From: Magnetospirillum sp.
Lineage (GTDB): Bacteria; Pseudomonadota; Alphaproteobacteria; Rhodospirillales; Magnetospirillaceae
DNA: 64,000 nt
Direction of reading: 5' to 3'
NCBI GenBank assembly: GCA_024707145.1
Contig: JANQAI010000001.1
Span: 250,501 to 314,500, forward strand
Both the position numbers and the translations under genes were made by a program. Each line of letters opens with the position of its first letter. The stretch's first letter is position 1. The notes below the pieces were generated by a model. That model had not been told where the DNA came from and did no database searches. It was given only the letters and a program-made list of their open reading frames with translations. Below, in pieces: positions 1-8,129 of this stretch.

Positions 1-65
1 GCACCAGCATGCGCAGCACCGCATCGCGCTTGTTGGGGGAGGGGTGCCGGACGGCTCGCTCATGA
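1..65 (-). other. Possible 5' end of a leftward gene cut by the window edge
   Basis: Reading leftward, one frame is open to the window edge and gives a basic helical stretch (ERAVRHPSPNKRDAVLRMLV) that looks more protein-like than the frame of the ATG at 61-63. No start codon with a ribosome binding site can be fixed in that frame. A promoter-like pair lies just upstream at about 100-129. Too little is visible to name a family; a transposase-like or helix-turn-helix N-terminus is possible but is only a guess. Confidence 0.2.
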
Positions 66-99
66 AGGCTTGACCCTAAAGGATAGGTAAGTAGCCTGT

Positions 100-129
100 C
101 GTATAAAGGGTGTGCGGAACGGGAGTCAA
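100..129 (-). promoter_or_regulatory. Candidate leftward sigma-70-type promoter
   Basis: On the minus strand a TTGACT hexamer (124-129) is followed after 16-18 bases by an AT-rich TTTATACG stretch (about 100-107), which stands out in this GC-rich DNA. It would drive the partial leftward reading frame at the window edge. Inferred from spacing and composition only. Confidence 0.35.
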
Positions 130-317
130 GGAAAGAGGGCGGGGAGATACCGCCCTGACGGGTGGGGCGAACGGTCCAAGGGCGTCCGCCGTATGCGGCC
201 CGGGGGCCGGTTGCGCGCGTCAGAAATTTGCAAAAACAACCGGCGGACGAACTGTTCCGGTTGATGCGCACAGCCTCAAGCCCTAGCATGACAACTTACG
301 GGGGGTTCGGTCGTTAG

Positions 318-2933
318 ATGCAGTCGATTCGGAAGATCGAGGTCAGTACGGGCGTCTGGTGGGTGGAGGTACCCGCCGCCGACGTGCGCGTCCTGTGCGG
401 ATGTCCGGCCGACGCGGTCAAGCATCTGATGAAGCGTGGCCTGATCGCGCCGACCGAGGCGGAGGGTGTGTCGTTCGAAACCGGCCCCAACGTCATCCTG
501 CTGTCCGACGTGATGGTGCAGAACGGCACCTTCGCCAATCTGGGCGAGTTCCCGGTGCTGCAGATGTTCTATCGCCAGGGCATGATCATCCCCGGCCATC
601 CCGGCAATACCGGCGTCAAGCCGCTGATCGTCGGCTCGCCCGAGCAGGTGCACGCCCAGCTGCAATACATCTACCGCGGCAATTACGGTCTGATCAGCGA
701 GGACGAACTGGTCGATGCCGGCGCCACGCCGGAACAGGCGCGCGCCCGCATGCGCCTCAAGCTGAAATTCGCCTTCGGCCGCATCTACCATCCCTCCGAG
801 CTGATCGACACCAAGGTCATCGAGGGCGAGCCGGTGGACATCCGCGGCGGCGTCAGCGTGCGGCGCCTCCGGCTGAACGTGTTCGAGTTCCGCCATGGCG
901 ACGAGACGGTCATCGTCGACCTGAACCTGCAACCCTTCGAAACCTACGAATGCCCCTATCCGCTGGGCTTCTACCACATGCCGCGCGAGTATTTCGCGGT
1001 GGTGCATTCGGGCGAGGGCGACGGCTGGGACATCAACCGCCCGTCCATGGGCGCGGTGTTGATGTTCCAGGGCCGCGTCTACCTGCTGGACGCCGGCCCC
1101 AACATCCTGCACACGCTGGACGCCCTGGGAATCGGCGTCAACGAGATCGACGGCATCTTCCATACCCATTCCCACGACGACCATTTCGCCGGCCTGACCA
1201 CGCTGATCCGCGCCGATCACCGCATCAAGTACTACGCCACCCCGCTGGTGCGTGCCTCGGTGGCGCGCAAGATGGCGGCGCTGCTGTCCATCGAGCCTTC
1301 CGCCTTCGCCGATTATTTCGAGTGCCACGACCTGGTCGAGGACATCTGGAACGACATCGACGGGCTGGAGGTCAAGCCGCTGTTCTCGCCCCACCCGGTG
1401 GAGACCACGGTGTTCCTGTTCCGCGCCCTGTGGGAGGGCGGCTTCCGCACCTACGCCCATCTGGCCGACATCTGCCGCCTCGAGGTGTTGAAGGGCTTCA
1501 TCACCGGCGACGACGATCAGCCCGGCATCACCAAGGCCACCTACAAGCGCATCGTCGAGGATTATGCCACCCCGGTGGACATCAAGAAGGTGGACGTGGG
1601 CGGCGGCATGATCCACGGCGACGCCTACGACTTCCGCGACGACACCTCGGGCAAGGTCATCCTGGCCCATACCTCGGCGCGCCACACCATCGCCCAGAAG
1701 GCCATCGGCTCGACCGCGTCCTTCGGCACCGTGGACGTGCTGATCCCGTCCAACCACGACTTCATCTGGCGGGCGGCCTACGAGCTGCTGATGGGCTATT
1801 TCCCCGACATCGCCCATCACCAGATCCGCGTGCTGCTGAACAATCCGGTGCGTACCTTCAATCCCGGCACCATCCTGGTGAAGGAGCGCACCCCGGCCCC
1901 GGCCATCTTCCTGCTGCTGTCGGGCAGCGTCGAGGCCATCCACATGACCGGCGGCGGCCGTTCGGTGCTGTCTGCCGGCGCCATGATCGGCGAATTGTCG
2001 GCCCTGTTCGGCTCGGCGGTGTCCGAAACCTACCGCGCCATCGGCTTCGTCAAGGCGCTGGAGATTCCGTGCTCGCTGTACGGCGAGTTCGTGCGCCGCA
2101 ACAACCTGTCGGCCGAGATCACCCGCATCTTCGAGAACCGCGACTTCCTGCAGCGTACCTGGCTGTTCGGCGAGGTGGTGTCCACCCGCACGCTGAACCG
2201 CATCGCCAAGGAGATGACGCTGCGCCGCTTCGAGGTGGGCGAGACCATCGACATCGGGCCCGAGGCGATGGCGCTGGTGGTGGCCGGCACGGTGGCGCGC
2301 ATCCTGGGCGAGCACGTGGTGGAACTGCTGGGCTCGGGCGATTTCTTCGGCGAGGAGCTGTCCATCTTCTGGACGCCCAGCATGTTCCGCCTGAAGCCGG
2401 TGGAAACCACCGACGTCTTCCTGGTGCCGGCCGCCTTGCTGGCCGGCATCCCCTCGGTGCGGTGGAAGCTGTTCGAGACGCTGGGCAAGCGCATGACCTC
2501 GATCTTCGAGGGCGAGCACATGGGCCGTGTCATCCTGCAATGGCACGAGGAATACCGGGTCGACGTGCTGCGGCTCGACACCCAGCACCGGCGCCTGTTC
2601 GAGCAGGCCAACGCCATCCTGGACGCGGTGGATTCAGGCCGGGACCTGGGCGAAATCGTCTCGCTGTTGGACGCCATGGCCGAATACGCCCGCTACCATT
2701 TCGGCGAGGAGGAGGGGCTGATGGCGCGGCACCTCTATCCCGAGGCCGAATCCCATCGCACCCGCCACGCCCGCCTGATGGATCAGCTGGCGGAAATGCG
2801 CCATCACCTGCTGGAGCGGGGCGGCGTGGACAGCGCCCATATCCTGTCCTTCCTCAAGGACTGGCTGGTCAACCACATCTGCACCGACGACCGGCGCTAC
2901 AGCCACTTCCTCAATTCCAAGGGCGTGTATTAA
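318..2933 (+). CDS. Metallo-beta-lactamase fold / cNMP-binding / bacteriohemerythrin fusion protein
   Basis: An 871-aa multidomain protein. The first 240 residues are not recognised. A metallo-beta-lactamase-type fold follows, with the metal motif HTHSHDDH at residues 282-289 (H284, H286, D288, H289). A cyclic-nucleotide-binding-like beta roll spans about 505-600 and a second, weaker one about 620-735. The C-terminus (about 740-865) is a complete bacteriohemerythrin domain with all seven di-iron ligands visible: H757, H794, E798, H813, H817, H853 and D858. There is no signal peptide or membrane segment, so it should be cytosolic. The ATG follows a G-rich ribosome-binding region. The domains suggest a sensor or enzyme that couples O2 or NO binding at the hemerythrin to a second metal centre, perhaps under cyclic-nucleotide control. 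That role is inference; the domain calls are strong. Confidence 0.9.
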   Translation: MQSIRKIEVSTGVWWVEVPAADVRVLCGCPADAVKHLMKRGLIAPTEAEGVSFETGPNVILLSDVMVQNGTFANLGEFPVLQMFYRQGMIIPGHPGNTGVKPLIVGSPEQVHAQLQYIYRGNYGLISEDELVDAGATPEQARARMRLKLKFAFGRIYHPSELIDTKVIEGEPVDIRGGVSVRRLRLNVFEFRHGDETVIVDLNLQPFETYECPYPLGFYHMPREYFAVVHSGEGDGWDINRPSMGAVLMFQGRVYLLDAGPNILHTLDALGIGVNEIDGIFHTHSHDDHFAGLTTLIRADHRIKYYATPLVRASVARKMAALLSIEPSAFADYFECHDLVEDIWNDIDGLEVKPLFSPHPVETTVFLFRALWEGGFRTYAHLADICRLEVLKGFITGDDDQPGITKATYKRIVEDYATPVDIKKVDVGGGMIHGDAYDFRDDTSGKVILAHTSARHTIAQKAIGSTASFGTVDVLIPSNHDFIWRAAYELLMGYFPDIAHHQIRVLLNNPVRTFNPGTILVKERTPAPAIFLLLSGSVEAIHMTGGGRSVLSAGAMIGELSALFGSAVSETYRAIGFVKALEIPCSLYGEFVRRNNLSAEITRIFENRDFLQRTWLFGEVVSTRTLNRIAKEMTLRRFEVGETIDIGPEAMALVVAGTVARILGEHVVELLGSGDFFGEELSIFWTPSMFRLKPVETTDVFLVPAALLAGIPSVRWKLFETLGKRMTSIFEGEHMGRVILQWHEEYRVDVLRLDTQHRRLFEQANAILDAVDSGRDLGEIVSLLDAMAEYARYHFGEEEGLMARHLYPEAESHRTRHARLMDQLAEMRHHLLERGGVDSAHILSFLKDWLVNHICTDDRRYSHFLNSKGVY

Positions 2934-2970
2934 GGCGGCTTTCCGCCGACGGATACGCCTCCTTTTCCTC

Positions 2971-3028
2971 GTCATGCCCGTGCTTGACACGGGCATCCAT
3001 GGATCGCCGGGTCAAGCCCGGCGATGAC
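2971..3028. repeat. Palindromic intergenic repeat, family B (copy 1)
   Basis: Begins GTCATGCCCG and ends with CGATGAC. It consists of two GC-rich hairpins of the form CCCGTGCTTGACACGGG and CCGGGTCAAGCCCGG, joined by ATCCATGGAT. The same architecture recurs at 7937, 28198, 39290, 39545 and 56965. It lies just after the stop of the hemerythrin fusion gene and may also act as a transcript-end hairpin. Confidence 0.75.
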
Positions 3029-3050
3029 GAAAGATGAAGGCGCAGGAACC

Positions 3051-3164
3051 TCACCACCCCCAGCGGCGGCGCAGGCCGGTCCACCAGCAATTGAAGCGAC
3101 CCGCCGCCTGCAGGTCGAGGTGGGGGCGTAATTGCGCGCGGGCGAGCAGCAGGTCGGTCAGCAT
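3051..3164 (-). CDS. Small Trp-rich ORF (37 aa), unknown function
   Basis: A 37-codon reading frame whose ATG at 3164 sits 6 bases after a strong Shine-Dalgarno (GGAGGT). The peptide is basic and ends RFNCWWTGLRRRWGW, so four of its last thirteen residues are tryptophan. It lies downstream of the leftward flavoprotein gene, from which it is separated by 68 bases. A tryptophan-attenuation leader was considered, but no leftward gene follows it. I do not recognise a family. The ribosome binding site and unusual composition are the only support. Confidence 0.4.
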   Translation of the reverse strand: MLTDLLLARAQLRPHLDLQAAGRFNCWWTGLRRRWGW

Positions 3165-3232
3165 GGCGCACCTCCAGGGTTCCCCCTCAACATCGAGGTG
3201 CGGGCCGTCGCGATCAATCCACCGGAGGGCGA

Positions 3233-4441
3233 TCAGCCTTTAAGCCAGCCCACTGCCGAACGGCCAGCCAGACGGCCGGTGGTGAAGCAGCCGGTCAGCA
3301 GGTAGCCGCCGGTGGGCGCTTCCCAATCCAGCATTTCACCGGCCACGAAGGTGCCGGGGATGGCCGTCAGCATCAGTCCGTCGGTGACGGCGTCGAAGCG
3401 GATGCCGCCGGCGGCGCTGATGGCTTCGGCCAGCGGGCGCGGGCCCAGGACCCGGAGGGGCAGCGCCTTGATGCGGGCCGCCAGGGCGGCGGGGGCATCG
3501 GGCAGGGGCGCGGCCAGTTCGCGCAGCAGGCCGGCGGCCACGCCCTTCAGGCCGATGGTGCGCTCCAAATGGTTGGCGAGCGAGCGGCTGCCGCGCGGCT
3601 TGGCCAGGGCGGCGGCCAGCTTTTCCGCGCTCCAGTCGGGCTTGAGGTCCAGCACCAGGGCCGCGCCCGGGCCGGCATCGCGCAACGGGGCTGAAAGGGC
3701 ATAGACGGCGCTGCCCTCGATGCCGTGCTCGGTGACCACGAACTCGCCCTTGAGGCGGCGTTCGCCCAGGCCGATGCCCACCGACTTGACCGGCTGGCCG
3801 GCGAAGCGTTGGCGGAAATGGTCGCTCCAGGCCACGTCGAAGCCGCAATTGGCAGGCTTGAACGGGGCGAGGGCGACGCCCCGTGCCGCCAGCATCCCCG
3901 CCCAGGCGCCATCCGATCCCAATTGCGGCCACGAGGCACCGCCCAGGGCCAGCACCACGGCATCGGCCGGGCGGGCGATCTCTCCGGTAGGGGCAGCGAA
4001 GCGCAGGGTGCCGTCTCCGTTCCAGCCCAGCCAGCGGTGGCGGGCATGCAGGCGCACACCCTGGGCGCCCAGCCGCCTCAGCCAGGCCCGCAGCAGGGGT
4101 GCCGCCTTGAAATCGGTGGGGAAGACGCGGCCGGAACTGCCGACGAAGGTGTCGATGCCAAGCTCAGCCGCCCAGGTGCGCTGCTGTTCGGGGCCGAATT
4201 CCGCCAGCCAGCGGGCGAAGCGTTCGGCTTCGGCGCCGTAGCGGCTGACGAAGCGCTCGAACGGTTCGGAATGGGTCAGGTTGAGGCCGCCGATGCCGGC
4301 CCGCAGGAACTTGCGCGCCGGTGTCGCCATGGCGTCGTAGACGTCCACGCCCATTCCGGCCAGGGCCAGTTGCTCGGCGGCCATCAAACCGGCGGGGCCG
4401 GCGCCGACGACGATGACGGAAGGGGAGGAAGAGGCGCTCAT
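3233..4441 (-). CDS. NAD(P)/FAD-dependent oxidoreductase, YhiN/HI0933-like family
   Basis: A 402-aa flavoprotein. The N-terminus has the dinucleotide-binding motif VVGAGPAGLMAAEQ (about residues 10-23), followed by ARKFLRAGIGGLNLTHSEP, the segment typical of the HI0933/YhiN family of putative FAD enzymes (the TIGR03862-like branch). A second nucleotide-fold stretch, ADAVVLALGGASWPQLGSDG, is near the middle, and the C-terminus carries the usual FAD-contact region GTFVAGEMLDWEAPTGGYLL. The reaction is unknown for most of this family. The ATG at 4441 is the first plausible start. It is transcribed away from the CoA-transferase gene upstream on the same strand. Confidence 0.85.
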   Translation of the reverse strand: MSASSSPSVIVVGAGPAGLMAAEQLALAGMGVDVYDAMATPARKFLRAGIGGLNLTHSEPFERFVSRYGAEAERFARWLAEFGPEQQRTWAAELGIDTFVGSSGRVFPTDFKAAPLLRAWLRRLGAQGVRLHARHRWLGWNGDGTLRFAAPTGEIARPADAVVLALGGASWPQLGSDGAWAGMLAARGVALAPFKPANCGFDVAWSDHFRQRFAGQPVKSVGIGLGERRLKGEFVVTEHGIEGSAVYALSAPLRDAGPGAALVLDLKPDWSAEKLAAALAKPRGSRSLANHLERTIGLKGVAAGLLRELAAPLPDAPAALAARIKALPLRVLGPRPLAEAISAAGGIRFDAVTDGLMLTAIPGTFVAGEMLDWEAPTGGYLLTGCFTTGRLAGRSAVGWLKG

Positions 4442-4473
4442 GGCCCATCCCTTCCCCTGGCGGGCCTAGGCTG

Positions 4474-5859
4474 TCAACCCAAATCCGGCCACATGGCGGG
4501 GCTGGCTCCCAGCGGCTCGGTCATGCGCTCCCAATAGGACTGGGTGTGCTCGTAATCCACCACCGGCCCCAGATAGGTCAGCGAGCCGAAGGGCGAGGGC
4601 CGCGTGTGCAGGTAGCTGGCGATGCTTTCCGGCGGGATCACCGGCGGCGGCACCTGATGGGGAAGGATGCCCTGCTCCTGCAGCCACATGGCGGTGCGGC
4701 ACAGGGAAACCCGCACATGGTAGCTGCCGCCTTCCTCGGCGCGGCGCAGCAGGGCGGTCAGGATGCCCAGCGCGGCCAGGAAGCCGGTGACGTAATCGTT
4801 GGGATAGGTGGGCTGGATGGCCGGCTGGGAGGCCGAGCCCTGCGCCACGGTCATGCCGGTGGCCACCTGGGCCAGCTGTTCCCAGCCCGGCCGGTCGCGC
4901 CATGGGCCGCTCCAGCCGTAGCAGTTGAGCGACAGATAGACGATGCCGGGGCGCAGCGCCGCCACTTCCTCGGGGCCGAAGCCGCGCCGGGCGATGCCGC
5001 CGGGGCGGTAGCTCTGGGCGAAGATGTCGGCGCCCTTGACCAGGTCGTGCATGCGCGCTGCGTCCTGCGGGCGGGTCAGGTCGCACAGGGCGGCCAGCTT
5101 GCCGTGGCCGGTGTCCACGTCGAAGGGCGGCAGGCCGGGATGGCCGGGGAAGGTGACGTGCATCACCGTGGCGCCCTGTTCCGCCAGGGTCTTGGCGCAG
5201 GTGGGGCCGGCGATGACGTGGGTCAGGTCCAGCGCCCGAATGCCCGACAGCGGCCGGGGGGCCGGCCGGAACGGCTCGGGGGCGGACTCGCCGATCTTGA
5301 CGATCTCGATCAGCGGAATGTCCGCCAGCGCCTTGCCCTGGGGATGGGCCAGCCACTCGGCGTGCGAGCGCACCATGGCCCCGCACAGTCCCTCGGCGGC
5401 GACGGCGTCCTCCAGCGCCTGAGCGTCCCAGCCCTTGATGGCCGCGGCGATGGATTCCGGCTCCATGGTGCAGTCCAGCAGTTTCAGCAGGCCGTTGCGC
5501 AGGGCGGGGAAGGCGCCGTGGGGGAAGAACCAGCGACCATCGCGGGTGGGGTACAGGGTGACCAGCGGATAGCTGGGTTCGTTCTGCGGAATGGGATAGC
5601 CGTGCTGGGACTGGTAGCCGACGCTGAAGGTGGCCAGGGCGCCGGCCAAGGCGTCCACCCGCACGCCCTGGCGCTGGCCGGTGCGCTGCCGCCAGATTTC
5701 CGCCACCGCCGCCGCCTGGGCGCCCAGCGCCGCGGCGGCGCATTCGCCCACGCGGAACACCGAGTCCACCCACGGGTCCTCGCCTGTCACGGCGACGTCG
5801 TCCACGGTGGGCCAATGCAGGCCCAGGGTCTTCACCAGCGATCGATAGATGGCGCTCAT
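4474..5859 (-). CDS. CoA-transferase family III (CaiB/BaiF-like) protein
   Basis: A 461-aa protein. The central and C-terminal part matches family III CoA-transferases, with IRALDLTHVIAGPTCAKTLAEQGA (about residues 208-231) being the characteristic LDLxxVxAGPxxxxxLAdlGA segment. The N-terminal 200 residues look like a second, degenerate CoA-transferase-like half, which makes the protein longer than a canonical 400-aa member. Family members move CoA between acyl-CoA esters and carboxylic acids, and the substrate cannot be read here. A neighbouring DapA-like lyase and an AEC permease hint at small organic acid metabolism, but no operon links them. The catalytic aspartate could not be placed with certainty. 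Confidence 0.8.
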   Translation of the reverse strand: MSAIYRSLVKTLGLHWPTVDDVAVTGEDPWVDSVFRVGECAAAALGAQAAAVAEIWRQRTGQRQGVRVDALAGALATFSVGYQSQHGYPIPQNEPSYPLVTLYPTRDGRWFFPHGAFPALRNGLLKLLDCTMEPESIAAAIKGWDAQALEDAVAAEGLCGAMVRSHAEWLAHPQGKALADIPLIEIVKIGESAPEPFRPAPRPLSGIRALDLTHVIAGPTCAKTLAEQGATVMHVTFPGHPGLPPFDVDTGHGKLAALCDLTRPQDAARMHDLVKGADIFAQSYRPGGIARRGFGPEEVAALRPGIVYLSLNCYGWSGPWRDRPGWEQLAQVATGMTVAQGSASQPAIQPTYPNDYVTGFLAALGILTALLRRAEEGGSYHVRVSLCRTAMWLQEQGILPHQVPPPVIPPESIASYLHTRPSPFGSLTYLGPVVDYEHTQSYWERMTEPLGASPAMWPDLG

Positions 5860-5934
5860 GCTCGTCTCCCGGAACTGGGGGCGTAAGGCGGTGCGCAGGC
5901 TACCACTAATAAGCGCTATGCTCCAATGACAGCT

Positions 5935-6852
5935 TCACCACAGGACACTGAAGGCCAGGGGCAGCCACGCCAGGGCGAACAGGGTGCTGGCGGCCACCGC
6001 CACGGCGGCGCGGTCGGGATGGATGTTGTGAAGCGTGGCGTGAACCACGGTGACGGCGGCCATGGGCACCAGACTCTCCACCAGCAGGACCTTGTGGGCG
6101 ACACTGCCGAAGGCGTGCAGCCAGGCCCGGTCCAGGGCGATGAACAGGGCGGCGGCGGCCGGCCAGGCCAGGAACTTCCAGGCGAAGGTGAAGGCGGCGA
6201 AGCCCCAGTCCAGGCGCAGCCGGCTCAGGCCGGCCAGGCCCAGTCCGACGATCATCATGCCCACCGCCGAAAATCCGCCGGCCAGCAGGTCCACCGTCTG
6301 CGGAATGGCGGGCGGCAGGGCGATGCCGGCGGCGTTCAGGGTCAGCCCCAGCCAGCAGGCGTGCAGGCCGGGATAGCGCAGCACCCGCATCAGCGCGCCG
6401 CCCCAGCTGGCCTGGGCGCGGGCCACCACGAAGAAGCCCATGGAATTCTCGTAGGCGGTGAAGCCGAACGACACCAGCACCACATAGGGAAGGCTTTCCG
6501 GGCCGATCAAGGACAGGCAGGCGGGAATGCCGAAGAATCCGGTATTGCCGGTGGCGGCGGTGAAGGCGGCGATACGCTCGCGCCCGTCCGACCACAGCCG
6601 GGCGGACAGCGGCTGGGCCACCAAGGCGGCCAGGCAGGCGGCGGCCATGACGCCGAAGGGCAGGGCCAGCATGGCGCCTTGCAGTTTGGCGGCATAGAAG
6701 CCCTTGAACACCACCGCCGGCGACAACACGAACAGGGCCAGCTTGCCGATCTCGGCGCTTTTCACGTGCAGGAAACGGCCCAGGGCGAAGCCGATGGCGA
6801 CCAGCAGGTAGAGCGGGACCAGTTTGACGGCGAGGGCGGACTCGAAGAGCAT
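5935..6852 (-). CDS. AEC family permease (auxin efflux carrier-like)
   Basis: A 305-aa very hydrophobic protein with about ten predicted membrane helices. The motif AATGNTGFFGIPACL (about residues 100-114) is the conserved GNxGxxGxP hinge of the AEC family, whose bacterial members export or import small organic acids such as malate or malonate. It is divergently transcribed from the DapA-like lyase at 7000, with a 147-base gap that should hold both promoters. The substrate is unknown. Confidence 0.87.
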   Translation of the reverse strand: MLFESALAVKLVPLYLLVAIGFALGRFLHVKSAEIGKLALFVLSPAVVFKGFYAAKLQGAMLALPFGVMAAACLAALVAQPLSARLWSDGRERIAAFTAATGNTGFFGIPACLSLIGPESLPYVVLVSFGFTAYENSMGFFVVARAQASWGGALMRVLRYPGLHACWLGLTLNAAGIALPPAIPQTVDLLAGGFSAVGMMIVGLGLAGLSRLRLDWGFAAFTFAWKFLAWPAAAALFIALDRAWLHAFGSVAHKVLLVESLVPMAAVTVVHATLHNIHPDRAAVAVAASTLFALAWLPLAFSVLW

Positions 6853-6999
6853 GCGGCATGATTGTCATGTCCCGCCCCAGGAGGCGAGGGGAAAGCGCCT
6901 GCGCCGGCGACAAAGGGGGCTCCTGTGCGAGTGCCTATCGCCGGGGTTGATTTGACGTTAGGTTAGGGCACGGGATGGCGACCAAGGAGCATTCGGGCG

Positions 7000-7910
7000 A
7001 TGGCGGCTGCGATCAAGGACGATCGGATCAGGGGGTTCTCGCTCCCGTCCTCACCCCGTTCGATCGCGACCTGTCGCCCGATCCCAAACGCTTCGTCGCC
7101 TTCTCCCGCGTGCTGGCGCAGTTGGGCATCGGGCTGGCGCCGTTCGGCACCACCAGCGAGGGCAACTCCCTGTCGGCGGACGAAAAGGCGATGCTGCTGG
7201 AGGCCCTGGCGGCTGGCGGCATCGACATGTCCCGCGTCATGCCGGGCACCGGCACCTGCGCCCTGTCCGAGACGGTGCGGCTGACCGCCCAGGCGGTCAA
7301 GCTGGGCTGCGGCGGTGTGCTGGTGCTGCCGCCCTTCTACTACAAGGGGGTGACGGAGGAGGGGCTGTTCCGTTCCTACGCCGCGGTGATCGACAAGGTG
7401 GGCGATGCCCGTCTCAGGCTCTATCTCTACCACTTCCCGCGCCAGAGCCAGGTGCCGCTGTCGCTGGGGCTGATCGAGCGGCTGCTCAAGACCTATCCCG
7501 GCACCGTGGTGGGCATCAAGGACAGCTCGGGCGAATTCGCCAACATGGAGGCCATGCGCAAGGCCTTCCCCGGCTTCGACGTGTTCACCGGCACCGAGGC
7601 GCTGGGGCTGAAGATGCTGCGCATCGGCGGCGCCGGCATCATCTCGGCCAATGCCAACGTCAACGGCGCCGCCATGGTGGAACTGATCAAGCGCTGGCGT
7701 GATCCCGAGGCCGAGGGGTTGCAGGAATCGCTGACCGCCTTCCGTGTCGCCACCCAGGACTTCCCGCTCATCGCCGCCCTGAAGGCGCTGGTGGCACGGG
7801 CTACCGGCGATCAGGTCTGGCGCATCACCCGTCCGCCGCTGGTGGACCTGACCATCGAGGCCGAGGACGCCATGGTCAAGCGGCTGGAAAGGGCCGGTTT
7901 TCCGGTCTAG
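7000..7910 (+). CDS. DapA/NAL-family lyase (dihydrodipicolinate synthase-like), frameshifted near the start
   Basis: An aldolase-type TIM-barrel protein. Family marks are GTTSEGNSLSADE (pyruvate-binding loop), the tyrosine in YLYHFPR (Y144) and the Schiff-base lysine in VGIKDSSG (K174), numbered after correction. The true start is probably the ATG at 7000, 10 bases after AAGGAG. From there the frame reads MAAAIKDDRIRG and then breaks in a five-G run (7031-7035). One extra G would join it to VLAPVLTPF, the normal N-terminal strand, and give 303 aa. Reading on from the ATG at 6975 avoids the break but gives an atypical N-terminus. Whether it is DapA itself or another pyruvate lyase such as a dihydroxy-acid aldolase cannot be decided; it is not in a lysine operon. 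Confidence 0.82.
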
Positions 7911-7936
7911 GGCTTGTTCGCTTATGTGGAGGTATC

Positions 7937-8035
7937 GTCATGGCCGGGCTCGACCCGGCCATCCACGTTAAGCCTTTTGGTACCGTGTCGGGTGGCGGGC
8001 GCCACGTGGATGCCCGCGTCAAGCGCGGGCATGAC
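7937..8035. repeat. Palindromic intergenic repeat, family B (copy 2)
   Basis: Two hairpin units, GTCATGGCCGGGCTCGACCCGG and its partner ending GCGGGCATGAC, joined by ATCCACG and a central spacer. It has the same form as the copy at 2971. It occupies most of the gap between the DapA-like gene and the convergent radical SAM gene. Confidence 0.75.
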
Positions 8036-8129
8036 GAAGGGCGGGGTGATTTTAATGCCCAGGTGCGGGAGCGCTGCCCATCCGATGCGTGAGGGGGCGC
8101 GTTGATCAGGTCCGATTAATGCCTCTCCG

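Noticed and set aside
276..2588. 770-codon open frame on the minus strand opposite the hemerythrin fusion gene
   Set aside because: Product is low-complexity, rich in H, Q, G and A, with no domain. It is the usual antisense shadow of a high-GC gene whose sense strand shows clear motifs.
3051..3164. Tryptophan attenuator leader
   Set aside because: Despite consecutive Trp codons, no trp gene or any leftward gene lies downstream, and no terminator/antiterminator pair is visible.
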